NCBI RefSeq assembly: GCF_015277815.1
Contig: NZ_CP063813.1
Location: forward strand, 1-64,000
Source of the DNA: Microbacterium atlanticum
GTDB lineage: Bacteria > Actinomycetota > Actinomycetes > Actinomycetales > Microbacteriaceae
Direction of reading: 5' to 3'
DNA length: 64,000 bases
The notes under the pieces are model-generated. The model was not told the DNA's origin and searched no databases. It was given only the letters and a program-made list of their open reading frames with translations. Made by a program: the position numbers and the translations under genes. The stretch's first letter is position 1; every line of letters starts with the position of its first letter. Below, in pieces: positions 22,016-29,529 of the stretch.

Positions 22016-23472
22016 CGTCCCAGCACCGCCTCCATGACCTTCTTCGCGATGGGAGCGGCGATGGTGTTGCCGCTGCCCGACTGTCCTTGCCCGCCGCCGT
22101 CCTCCACGACGACGGCCACGGCGACATCCGGGCTCTGCGCGGGCGCGAACCCGGTGAACCACAGCGTGTAGGGCTCGCCGGTTCCGTTCTCCGCGGTACC
22201 GGTCTTACCGGCCACGTCGACCCCGTCTATTCTTGCACCCGACGCAGCGCCGTCACTGACATTGGCGACCATCATCGTGACCAGCTCCTCTGCGAGATCG
22301 GCGTCCAGCGCCCGCCCGAATTCGGTGTCGTCGAACGTCTGCTGCACCGACAGATCCGGCCCGATCACCCGGTCCACCATGCGGGGGTTCATCACGATCC
22401 CGCCGTTTGCGATGGCGGCCGACACCATCGCGATCTGCAGCGGGGTCGCCGTCACCTGGCCCTGGCCGAAGCCGCTGAGCGCGGTCTGCGCGTCGTCCTG
22501 GATGGAGCGGGGGTACCCCGACGGCGTCGAGACCAGCGGGATCTCCACCGACATGTTGAAGCCGTACTTCTCCGCTTCCTCCCGGATGGCCGTGTCGCCG
22601 AGCTCGACCGCGAGCTCCGCGAACGGGATGTTGCAGCTCAGTCGCAGCGCGTCGGCGAGCGACACCGTCTCGCCCGGGCCGCACGTCCCGCCGCCGGCGT
22701 TCTGCACGACGCTGCTGGACTGCGGCAGCTGGTAGCGGGCGGGGTTGGGAAGCTGCGAGTCCGGCGTGTAGTCGCCGGAGGCCAGCGCCGCAGAGGCCGT
22801 CACGAGCTTGAACGTCGACCCCGGCGGGTTGAGGTCGCCGGCGATGGCCCGGTTGGACAGCGGCTTGCCCGGGTCGGCGACGAGCTCGTCGTACGTGGCG
22901 TTGACCTGCTCGGTGTCGTGCGAGGCCAGGACGTTCGTGTCGTAGCTGGGGCTCGTCACGAGTGCGAGCACGCGCCCCGTCGAGGGCTCGATCGCGATCA
23001 CTCCGCCCTGCAGGCCGCCGAGCGCCTCGAACGCGGCCCGCTGCACGTCGGCGTCCAGCGACAGCACGACGTTCGAGCCCCGCGGCGGCTGCCCCGTGAA
23101 GATGCGCTCGATGCGCGAGAGGAACTGCGAGCCGGCGGTCCCGCTGAGCTGCTGGTTCATCGCCTGCTCGATCCCGGTGGCCGAGTTCAGTGCGGGGTTG
23201 ATGTACCCGGTGACGGGCGCCCACATCTCGGCGTCGGTGTAGACCCGCTGCCAGCTGTAGAGGTCGTCGGATGCCACGGACGAGGCGATCGCCGACCCGC
23301 TGGCGATGATCGAGCCGCGCTGCACCTCGTACGAGTCGTACAGCGCGCGGCGGTTCTCTGGATTGGCGGCGAGCTCGTCGGACTGGATCACCTGGATCCA
23401 GCTGGTCGAGGCGAACAGCGCGAGGAACATGATCAGCATCAGGATGCTGAGACGCCGGAGTTCTTTTGTCAT
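22012..23472 (-). CDS. pbpA: Penicillin-binding protein 2 / PbpA transpeptidase
   Basis: PbpA is a class B PBP that cross-links septal or elongation peptidoglycan with its partner RodA/FtsW. The 486 residues begin with one membrane anchor (about 9-27), followed by the N-terminal dimerisation part and the transpeptidase domain with the SxxK motif STFK (Ser219), SCN (279-281) and KTGTAE (about 418). A Gly/Gln/Ser-rich loop lies near the C terminus. rodA ends one base before its ATG and pknA starts within its stop, so translation is tightly coupled. Confidence 0.96.
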   Translation of the reverse strand: MTKELRRLSILMLIMFLALFASTSWIQVIQSDELAANPENRRALYDSYEVQRGSIIASGSAIASSVASDDLYSWQRVYTDAEMWAPVTGYINPALNSATGIEQAMNQQLSGTAGSQFLSRIERIFTGQPPRGSNVVLSLDADVQRAAFEALGGLQGGVIAIEPSTGRVLALVTSPSYDTNVLASHDTEQVNATYDELVADPGKPLSNRAIAGDLNPPGSTFKLVTASAALASGDYTPDSQLPNPARYQLPQSSSVVQNAGGGTCGPGETVSLADALRLSCNIPFAELAVELGDTAIREEAEKYGFNMSVEIPLVSTPSGYPRSIQDDAQTALSGFGQGQVTATPLQIAMVSAAIANGGIVMNPRMVDRVIGPDLSVQQTFDDTEFGRALDADLAEELVTMMVANVSDGAASGARIDGVDVAGKTGTAENGTGEPYTLWFTGFAPAQSPDVAVAVVVEDGGGQGQSGSGNTIAAPIAKKVMEAVLGR

Positions 23473-23473
23473 C

Positions 23474-24868
23474 TCAGCCGATCACCACCCGGGGCCGGCT
23501 GCGCACCGCGTCCGAGATCCGCAGCAGCAGGGCGACGATGATCCAGTTCGCCACCAGCGACGAGCCGCCCGCTGCCAGGAAGGGCGTGGTGAGGCCGGTG
23601 AGGGGGATGAGGCGCGTCACGCCGCCGACCATGATGAACACCTGCAGCGCGATGGTGAACGACAGGCCGGTCGCGAGCAGCTTGCCGAAGTCGTCCTGCC
23701 CGGCCAGGCCGATGCGGATGCCGCGGCTGGTGAACACCATGTACAGGCACAGGATCGCGAAGACCCCGATGAGGCCCAGCTCCTCGCCGAGGGCCGGGAG
23801 GATGTAGTCGCTCTCGGCGACGGGCGTGAGGTACGGACGCCCCTGGCCGAGGCCGGTGCCGATCAGGCCGCCGTTGGCCATGCCGAACAGTCCGTTGACC
23901 AGCTGGTAGCTGGAGTTGTCCATCAGCTCGGGGTTGAACGCGTCGAGCCAGTTGCGGAACCGGCCCTGGACGTACGGGAGCACCTGCGAGGCGAGAGCGG
24001 CGCCGGCGGTGGCCAGCAGCACGCCGATGAGCACCCAGCTCGTCTTGCCCGTCGCGACGTAGAGCATCGCGACGAACATTCCGAAGATGAGCAGTCCGGT
24101 GCCCAGGTCGCGCTGCATCACGATGATGCCCAGTGAGATCAGCCAGATCACCAGGAGCGGCCCGAGCTCGCGCGCCCGCGGCCAGGTGAGGCCGAGGAAG
24201 CGGGTCCCCGTCGAGGTCAGGCTCTCGCGGGTGCGGACGAGGTACCCGGCGAAGAAGATGCCCAGCGCGATCTTGGCCAGCTCGCCCGGCTGGAACGAGA
24301 AGAACCCGAGCGAGACCCACACGTCGGCGTTGGCATCCGTTCCGAGGCCCGGAATGACGGGCAGCACGAGCAGGGCGATGCCGGCGAAGCCGAAGATGTA
24401 GGTGTAGCGGAACAGCACCCGGTAGTTGCGCAGGAACATCACCACAAGGATCGCCGCGACCAGGGCGATCGCCGCCCACGCGAGCTGTCTCGTCGAGAAC
24501 GCGTTCCAGCCGTGCCGCTCCCAGTGCAGGTCGAGCCGGTAGATCATCGCCAGCCCCACACCGGTGAGGAGCGTGGCTATCGGCACGACGAAGGGATCCG
24601 CGTCGCGGGCGCGCAGGCGCAGCAGGATGTGCAGCGCGAAGACGAGCGCGGTGAGGCCGCCGCAGTACACCAGGAAGGTCCAGTCGATGGTCCCGCTCGC
24701 GCCCAGCTGCACGAGCGCGACGGCGCAGCCGTTGATCAGGAAGGCGAAGAGCAGCAGGGCCAGCTCGCGGTTGCGCTGCGTCTGCGGCACCCGGATGCGC
24801 CGCAGTGCGCGCACCACCGCGGTGTCGGTGGAGACCGTCTCGGCGGGCGTCCTCGTCTGCGCGCTCAT
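23474..24868 (-). CDS. rodA: SEDS peptidoglycan glycosyltransferase RodA/FtsW
   Basis: SEDS proteins polymerise glycan strands from lipid II. The 464-residue protein has about 10-12 membrane helices and the family hallmarks FSFQPGELAKIALGIF, MQRDLGTGLLIFG, the large extracellular loop containing SSYQLVNGLFGMANGG and GLGQGRPYLTPVAESDYI, and a late FLAAGGSSLVANW. Downstream pbpA encodes its transpeptidase partner, so they likely act as one complex. The ATG overlaps the pstP stop by 4 bp. I assign it as RodA by operon position; FtsW proper is expected in the dcw cluster elsewhere. Confidence 0.95.
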   Translation of the reverse strand: MSAQTRTPAETVSTDTAVVRALRRIRVPQTQRNRELALLLFAFLINGCAVALVQLGASGTIDWTFLVYCGGLTALVFALHILLRLRARDADPFVVPIATLLTGVGLAMIYRLDLHWERHGWNAFSTRQLAWAAIALVAAILVVMFLRNYRVLFRYTYIFGFAGIALLVLPVIPGLGTDANADVWVSLGFFSFQPGELAKIALGIFFAGYLVRTRESLTSTGTRFLGLTWPRARELGPLLVIWLISLGIIVMQRDLGTGLLIFGMFVAMLYVATGKTSWVLIGVLLATAGAALASQVLPYVQGRFRNWLDAFNPELMDNSSYQLVNGLFGMANGGLIGTGLGQGRPYLTPVAESDYILPALGEELGLIGVFAILCLYMVFTSRGIRIGLAGQDDFGKLLATGLSFTIALQVFIMVGGVTRLIPLTGLTTPFLAAGGSSLVANWIIVALLLRISDAVRSRPRVVIG

Positions 24869-26103
24869 CCGCCCCCTCCCGCCAGGTCACTGATGTCGGC
24901 GACGATACGGCGCGCGTCTGAGAGGGAGCTTGCCGAGATGGTGCCCTCGACGGTCGCCCGGGCGAAGTCGGAGAGCGAGTCCAGCGGGATGCCGGTGTCC
25001 TCGTGCGGCGTCGAGAGCGAGATCGGCCCGATGTTCTGCTGCACGCCCTGGTAGATCACGACGGTGTCCTCGTCGGCGCCGACGAAGTACCGCGTCTGCG
25101 TCCACTGGTAGCCGATCCAGGCGGCGCCGAACAGCAGGAGCAGCGCGAGCAGCACGCCGGCGATCCAGCCGATGCGGCGGCGACGGGCGCGGCGGCGGTC
25201 CTCCTCGATGAGCTCCTCGAGGAACTCCGCCGCCGGCTCGAAGTGCGTCGGCTCGTTGGCCGCCTGCCGGTTCGGGTGCAGCCAGCCCGACCTCCGGGGC
25301 GCCGCGGCCGGCACCTCGATGCCCACCGGGTTGGAGGCGGAGCCCACGATGGTGGCCGTGCCGGAGAAGATCGGATGCTGCCCGCCGACGTCGACGAGGA
25401 CGATCGTGACGTTGTCGGGCGCGCCGCCGTCGAGGGCCTGCTTCAGCAGGCTGTCGGCCGTGCGGCCGGGCGCGAGGCCCAGACTCATCGCCTTGGCGGT
25501 GTGGGCGTCGTCGACGACCCCCGAGAGGCCGTCCGAGCACAGCAGCCAGCGGTCGCCCGGCTGGGTCGGCATGATGAACGTGTCGAGCTCGGGGTCGGGA
25601 TCCATGTCGCCGAGCACCCGCATGAGAACCGAGCGGCGCGGATGGTAGCGCGCCTCTTCGGGGGTGATCCGCCCGGAATCGACGAGGCGCTGCACGAACG
25701 TGTGGTCCGTCGTGATCTGGGTCAGCGCGCCGTCGCGGTAGAGGTAGATCCGCGAGTCTCCGATGTGGGCGATGACGGCGTAGTCGTCCACCATGATCAG
25801 TGCGCTCACGGTGGTGCCCATGCCGGCCAGCTCGGGGCGGACGTTCACGGTGTCGATGAGGTCGACGGCGGCGTCGGCGATCGCATCGCGGAGGGCCCGC
25901 TCGGCCTCCGCGGTGGAGTCATAGGGCCGGTCGAGCGGCTCCAGCCGCGAGATGGCGAGGCTGGAGGCGACATCGCCGCCCGCGTGGCCGCCCATCCCGT
26001 CGGCGACCACGAAGAGGTTCGAGCCGGCGTAGCCGGAGTCCTGGTTGTTGGAGCGCACCTTGCCGGTGTGCGAGATGGCGGCGCTCGAGCCCTGGAAGAC
26101 CAT
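24865..26103 (-). CDS. pstP: PP2C-type serine/threonine phosphatase PstP
   Basis: PstP removes phosphate from PknA/PknB and their substrates. The PP2C domain (about 5-240) shows VRSNNQD, FVVADGMGGHAGGDVAS, AHIGDSRIYLYRDG and CSDGLSG, which carry the metal-binding aspartates. A linker rich in Arg precedes one membrane helix (about 315-337), and an extracellular segment of about 70 residues follows. It is encoded between the FHA adaptors and rodA, so the kinase, phosphatase and targets come from a single transcript. Confidence 0.95.
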   Translation of the reverse strand: MVFQGSSAAISHTGKVRSNNQDSGYAGSNLFVVADGMGGHAGGDVASSLAISRLEPLDRPYDSTAEAERALRDAIADAAVDLIDTVNVRPELAGMGTTVSALIMVDDYAVIAHIGDSRIYLYRDGALTQITTDHTFVQRLVDSGRITPEEARYHPRRSVLMRVLGDMDPDPELDTFIMPTQPGDRWLLCSDGLSGVVDDAHTAKAMSLGLAPGRTADSLLKQALDGGAPDNVTIVLVDVGGQHPIFSGTATIVGSASNPVGIEVPAAAPRRSGWLHPNRQAANEPTHFEPAAEFLEELIEEDRRRARRRRIGWIAGVLLALLLLFGAAWIGYQWTQTRYFVGADEDTVVIYQGVQQNIGPISLSTPHEDTGIPLDSLSDFARATVEGTISASSLSDARRIVADISDLAGGGG

Positions 26104-26121
26104 GTGCGAGGGGTCCGCCCG

Positions 26122-26661
26122 CTACTTCCGCAGCTCGAACGTCGTCGCACCGACCTTGATCGGAGCGCCCAGGTTCACCGGGACCGGGGCGGTCACGCGC
26201 ACGCCGTCGTGCCAGGTGCCGTTCGTGGAGTCGAGGTCCTGGATCATCCACTGATCGCCCCACAGCACCAGGCGCGCGTGGTGGCTGGACGTGTAGTCGT
26301 CCCGCACCACGAGCCCCGACTCGCTCGAGCGGCCGATGGTCAGCGGCTCATTGCCCAGGGGCAGCTCGAGGCCCGTCTTGGGGCCGCTCGTGATCACGAT
26401 CCGCGAGGCGGTCGAGGTGGTTGCCGGTCCGGTGGTCTGGAGCGGGCGCGGCGGCGTGGCCTGGCCGACCGCGGAGGTGACGGCCGACGGCGAGGCGGCG
26501 GGGGCGCCGGCGGGTGCGGCCGCGGCGGCCGCGGCATCCGGCATCCGCCTCACCTTCACGCCGAACAGGTCCGCGCGCAGCGAGTAGATCACGCCGAACA
26601 CGAACGCCCACAGCAGCACCAGGAACCCGATGCGCAGCAGGAGCAGGGTCAGCTCGCTCAT
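26122..26661 (-). CDS. fhaB: FHA-domain protein FhaB (FipA-like adaptor)
   Basis: FhaB binds phosphothreonine peptides and links PknA/PknB to the division machinery. The 179-residue protein starts with a membrane helix (about 5-27), has an Ala/Pro-rich linker (about 42-85) and a C-terminal FHA domain with LTIGRSSESGLVVRDDYTSS, HH and STNGTW. These Arg, Ser, His and Asn residues form the phosphothreonine pocket. The ATG at 26661 overlaps the fhaA stop by 4 bp; longer in-frame extension upstream belongs to fhaA in another frame. Confidence 0.94.
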   Translation of the reverse strand: MSELTLLLLRIGFLVLLWAFVFGVIYSLRADLFGVKVRRMPDAAAAAAAPAGAPAASPSAVTSAVGQATPPRPLQTTGPATTSTASRIVITSGPKTGLELPLGNEPLTIGRSSESGLVVRDDYTSSHHARLVLWGDQWMIQDLDSTNGTWHDGVRVTAPVPVNLGAPIKVGATTFELRK

Positions 26662-27416
26662 GCCAGCGGACCCCTCTCCCGTGCATCGTAGGGGGGCGCG
26701 TCGAACATGCGGGTCGCGTCGTCGGCGGGCGCGGCGGGCCGGGGAGCCGCGGCCTGCGCCACCACGCGGAACACGATGTCGGTGCGACCGATGCGCACCG
26801 TCGAGTCCGGCGGCAGCGCGGCCTCGCCGACCTTCCGGCCGTCGAGCATCGTGCCGTTGGTCGAGCCCAGGTCGCGGACCATCGCGCGCTCGCCGTCCCA
26901 CAGGATCTCGACGTGCTTGCGGCTGGTGCCGGGGTCGGCGACGGTGATGTCGGCGTCGCTGCCGCGGCCGATGACGGTGCGGGACTTCGTCAGCGGGACG
27001 CGGCGGCCCTCGACGTCCACCACCCCCCGCCAGGCGACCTGGCCGCCCTGCGCCGCTGTCGACTCGACGCGCAGCGTGCCGGTGGAGAGCTGATCGTCGC
27101 GGCGCAGCGAGATCGACACCGGGCCGGCGAACGAGTAGCCCTGCGCCTTGGCGTGCTTGTGCACGAGGGTGTCGAGCTCGTGCGTGAGCGCGTCGCCGAG
27201 ATTCGACATGCGGTCGTCGTCGGCCGGTGAGAGCATCACCGTGAACGTGTTGGGAGCGAGGATGCGATCCCGGCTGACCACCGCGGCCTTCTTGTCGAGT
27301 TCGCTGCGCAGGGCCGAGGCGATCTCGACGGGCTGGATGCCGCTGCGGAAGGTCTTGGCGAACGCGCTGTTCACAGCGCGCTCGAGACCTTTCTCGAAGC
27401 TGTCAAGTAGTCCCAC
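26658..27416 (-). CDS. fhaA: FHA-domain protein FhaA (DUF3662 plus FHA)
   Basis: FhaA is the first gene of the cell-wall kinase operon; in mycobacteria it binds phosphorylated MviN and restrains wall synthesis. Residues 1-115 form the DUF3662 domain and 140-220 the FHA domain (RTVIGRGSDADITVADPGTS, RKH, STNGTM). The 252-residue protein lacks the long disordered linker of mycobacterial FhaA and so is half its length. The GTG at 27416 is preceded by AGGAG. A promoter -10 (TAGCAT) lies 34 nt upstream. Confidence 0.94.
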   Translation of the reverse strand: MGLLDSFEKGLERAVNSAFAKTFRSGIQPVEIASALRSELDKKAAVVSRDRILAPNTFTVMLSPADDDRMSNLGDALTHELDTLVHKHAKAQGYSFAGPVSISLRRDDQLSTGTLRVESTAAQGGQVAWRGVVDVEGRRVPLTKSRTVIGRGSDADITVADPGTSRKHVEILWDGERAMVRDLGSTNGTMLDGRKVGEAALPPDSTVRIGRTDIVFRVVAQAAAPRPAAPADDATRMFDAPPYDARERGPLA

Positions 27417-27444
27417 GGAGCTCCTCTGGAGGGGGGTGCCGGTT

Positions 27445-27472
27445 GGTACATGCTAGTTGCACAGCCTGTACC
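27445..27472 (-). promoter_or_regulatory. Promoter of the fhaA operon with flanking inverted repeat
   Basis: TAGCAT on the minus strand (27450-27455) is the best -10 for the fhaA-fhaB-pstP-rodA-pbpA-pknA-pknB operon. It is bracketed by the inverted repeat GGTACA (27445-27450) and TGTACC (27467-27472), centres 22 bp apart, which could be an operator. No -35 is convincing. Confidence 0.4.
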
Positions 27473-27502
27473 CGCGATGGATCGCCCACGCGACCTGGCC
27501 GG

Positions 27503-27532
27503 TTCGGACGGGGCCGCCACGCATGATATCCT
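27503..27532 (+). promoter_or_regulatory. Possible tRNA-Leu promoter
   Basis: TTCGGA (27503-27508) and TATCCT (27527-27532) are spaced by 18 bp, and TG lies one base before the -10 (an extended -10). The tRNA begins about 42 bp after the -10. Confidence 0.45.
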
Positions 27533-27573
27533 CGGCAAGTTGAGTTTCGCGGGATCCTGGGATGCCGCGGCTC

Positions 27574-27657
27574 GCGCGAGTGGCGGAATAGGCAGACGCG
27601 CTGGCTTCAGGTGCCAGTGCCCGAAAGGGCGTGGGGGTTCAACTCCCCCCTCGCGCA
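27574..27657 (+). tRNA. tRNA-Leu (CAG)
   Basis: This 84-nt class II tRNA has acceptor arms GCGCGAG/CTCGCGC, discriminator A, an anticodon loop TTCAGGT with anticodon CAG, a long variable arm (TGCCCGAAAGGGCGT) and the T-loop GTTCAAC. Its position after the fhaA operon matches other actinobacteria. Confidence 0.97.
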
Positions 27658-27664
27658 CAGCGCA

Positions 27665-27694
27665 GCGAAGGCCCCCGGTGACGGGGGCCTTCGC
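27665..27694. terminator. Terminator after tRNA-Leu
   Basis: A perfect 13-bp stem (GCGAAGGCCCCCG at 27665-27677 paired with 27682-27694) with a GTGA loop lies between tRNA-Leu and the convergent GNAT gene and can serve both. Confidence 0.88.
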
Positions 27695-27722
27695 CGTTCC
27701 CGGCAGTGGCCGGCGAGGCCGC

Positions 27723-28226
27723 TCAGCCGCCGCCGACGCCGTCGAGGGCGGGGACGAGGGTGAACACGATCTCCTCGATCTCGCGGCCGACGCCCGGGGC
27801 GAAATCGGTGTTGCGCGAGACCTCGGTGAACCCGGCCTTCTCCAGCACCGCGATCGAGGCGGCGTTGTGAGCGGCCGCGCGTGCGAAGAGGGGACGGATG
27901 GGCTCGCGGGAGATGAGGAGGCGCAGCGCCGCCGTCGCCACCCCGCGACCCCAGGCGTGCCGGGCGATCCAGAACGTGACCTCGCGGTCGCCGTCCACAG
28001 TGAAGGAGGCGATGGTGCCGGCGAAGCCGCCGTCCTCGGTCACCACGAGGGAGAGCACGTTCTCGTCGTCCCGCTGACGGGCGATCCACGCGTCGAAGGC
28101 GCCGCGGTCGTCGGGATCCTCCGCGGTGAACGCGGCCATGGCGATCGCCTCGCGGTCGCGCATCATCTCGAAGATCGCGTCCAGGTCGTCGTCGTCGAGA
28201 GCCCGCAGCTCGATGTGGTGGGTCAC
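27723..28226 (-). CDS. GNAT family N-acetyltransferase
   Basis: The 167-residue protein has the GNAT fold: an N-terminal IELRALDDDDLDAIF, the central strand EVTFWIARHAWGRGVATAAL with the acetyl-CoA loop, and NAASIAVLEKAGFTEV near the end. It resembles the RimJ/RimL subgroup that acetylates small molecules or protein N termini; the substrate is unknown. The GTG at 28226 lies 7 nt after TAGCGT (28234-28239, minus strand), so it is probably leaderless; the longer frame upstream is not supported. Confidence 0.88.
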   Translation of the reverse strand: MTHHIELRALDDDDLDAIFEMMRDREAIAMAAFTAEDPDDRGAFDAWIARQRDDENVLSLVVTEDGGFAGTIASFTVDGDREVTFWIARHAWGRGVATAALRLLISREPIRPLFARAAAHNAASIAVLEKAGFTEVSRNTDFAPGVGREIEEIVFTLVPALDGVGGG

Positions 28227-28285
28227 CCCGCCCACGCTACCCAGACGCGCCCGGGGGCGAGAAGGGCTTGCGATGGCGCGCGTGG

Positions 28286-28918
28286 TCAGGTCAGACCGTG
28301 GATGCGGCGCAGCTGCGCCTCCGCGCCGTCGCCGTCGCGACCCGCCAGGGACGTGCGGAACTCCTCGTACGCGGCGGTGCGCCCCACCGGGCACTGGATG
28401 TGGGGACGCCACCCCTTGAGGTCGCGCCGGATCGCGATCTCGTACTCGCGGATGAACCTCCGCAGCGGAAGGTTGCCGCTGGCGCGCGTGATCACCGCGA
28501 AGAACTCGTGACTCGCCGCGGCGATCGCCGCCGCGTCATCCGCACGCGACGCCGCGATCACCTCGTCGAGCTTCTCCAAGGCGAGCGCGAGCGCCGCGTC
28601 GTCGGCCCGGCGCGCGGCCATCCGCACGGCCAGGCCCATGTTGTACGCCACCAGCTCCACCGTGTCGCTCTCGTGATCCGGGAGGGACACGCGCGTGTAC
28701 CGGTGAGGCGACACCTCGACCAGCCCGGTGCGCTCCAGCCGCTGCAGCGCTTCGCGCACCGGCGTCCGCGAGACGCCCAGCCACTCCGCCAGCTCGTGGT
28801 CGCGCAGTCGCTCGCCGGGCGCGAGGCGGCCGTCGAGGATGGCCTCGCCCAGGCGTGCGTACACCTCGTCTTTGAGGGCGACGCCGCGCGGGTCGAGCGG
28901 AAGGAAGGGGGCGGTCAT
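28286..28918 (-). CDS. GntR family (FadR-type) transcriptional regulator
   Basis: The 210-residue protein combines an N-terminal winged helix (about 15-80, with RDHELAEWLGVSRTPVREALQRLERTG as recognition region) and an all-helical FCD effector domain (about 90-205). FCD regulators usually respond to organic acids or sugar acids. No enzyme gene is adjacent that would reveal the effector; the closest sequence feature is the AT-rich stretch near 28991-29008 in the upstream gap. Confidence 0.88.
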   Translation of the reverse strand: MTAPFLPLDPRGVALKDEVYARLGEAILDGRLAPGERLRDHELAEWLGVSRTPVREALQRLERTGLVEVSPHRYTRVSLPDHESDTVELVAYNMGLAVRMAARRADDAALALALEKLDEVIAASRADDAAAIAAASHEFFAVITRASGNLPLRRFIREYEIAIRRDLKGWRPHIQCPVGRTAAYEEFRTSLAGRDGDGAEAQLRRIHGLT

Positions 28919-28990
28919 GGCTGGCCCCAGTGTACGCCGGACGATTCAGCTGCATAGACCTCGGACGGGAAGCGAACCCTCGCCCCTCCG

Positions 28991-29008
28991 CTGATATATC
29001 GGTACGAT
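28991..29008 (+). promoter_or_regulatory. AT-rich promoter-like element upstream of csp
   Basis: In the 307-bp gap between the GntR gene and the cold-shock gene, the sequence CTGATATATCGGTACGAT contains an 8-bp palindrome GATATATC and a -10 match TACGAT (29003-29008) on the + strand. Its low GC stands out. It could drive a long csp leader or be an operator for the divergent GntR regulator. Confidence 0.45.
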
Positions 29009-29053
29009 GTCGATGTCCACGCTTCGGTGTGGCCTATCCGGGGGGATCCGTCG

Positions 29054-29088
29054 ACGCCCGGGCTTGGAGCTCTGCTCAGCCCGGGCGT
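29054..29088 (+). terminator. Hairpin in the csp leader region
   Basis: A perfect 11-bp stem (ACGCCCGGGCT at 29054-29064 with 29078-29088) and a 13-nt loop lie between the AT-rich element and the csp gene. It could be a terminator or attenuator for transcription starting near 29014, or a leader structure. A second -10-like TACGTT (29172-29177) lies closer to csp. Confidence 0.5.
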
Positions 29089-29225
29089 GCGATGGGCTCG
29101 TGACCACGCCGATCCGTGCAACGTTTCTGTCACCATCCGAACTGGGTCTCGCCGCACGCGCGCGTCTTCACTACGTTGGAGGCACTCGCCGCAAACGCGA
29201 CGAGACCAAAGAAGAACGGCAAGTA

Positions 29226-29432
29226 ATGAGCACGCAGGGCACCGTGAAGTGGTTCAACTCGGAGAAGGGCTTCGGGTTCATCGCTCCCGATGAAGGCGGC
29301 GCAGACGTCTTCGCGCACTACAGCGCCATCCAGTCGGGTGGCTACCGCTCCCTCGAGGAGAATCAGCGCGTCGAGTTCGAGATCGCGCAGGGACCCAAGG
29401 GCCTCCAGGCCGAGAACATCCGCCCGCTCTGA
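29226..29432 (+). CDS. Cold-shock family RNA-binding protein
   Basis: Csp proteins bind single-stranded nucleic acids and melt RNA structure. The 68 residues form one cold-shock domain: [15 protein letters not shown] (RNP1), [10 protein letters not shown] (RNP2) and a closing [16 protein letters not shown]. The ATG at 29226 matches the standard Csp N terminus. The frame is open upstream to 29007, so an N-terminally extended form is formally possible. The leader is purine-rich just before the start but has no clear Shine-Dalgarno. A terminator follows. Confidence 0.95.
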   Translation: MSTQGTVKWFNSEKGFGFIAPDEGGADVFAHYSAIQSGGYRSLEENQRVEFEIAQGPKGLQAENIRPL

Positions 29433-29464
29433 GTCGAGCGGGCTGATCGCTCCGCGCGATCGGT

Positions 29465-29508
29465 GAGCCGCGGCATCCGCCGTCAGACGATGACGGATGC
29501 CGCGGCTC
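29465..29508. terminator. Bidirectional terminator after csp
   Basis: Two perfect 15-nt arms (GAGCCGCGGCATCCG at 29465-29479 with 29494-29508) lie between the convergent csp and DUF2156 genes. The stem again contains an inverted GGCATCC/GGATGCC pair. Confidence 0.85.
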
Positions 29509-29529
29509 TCGGGCTGCCGTCTGCATCGG

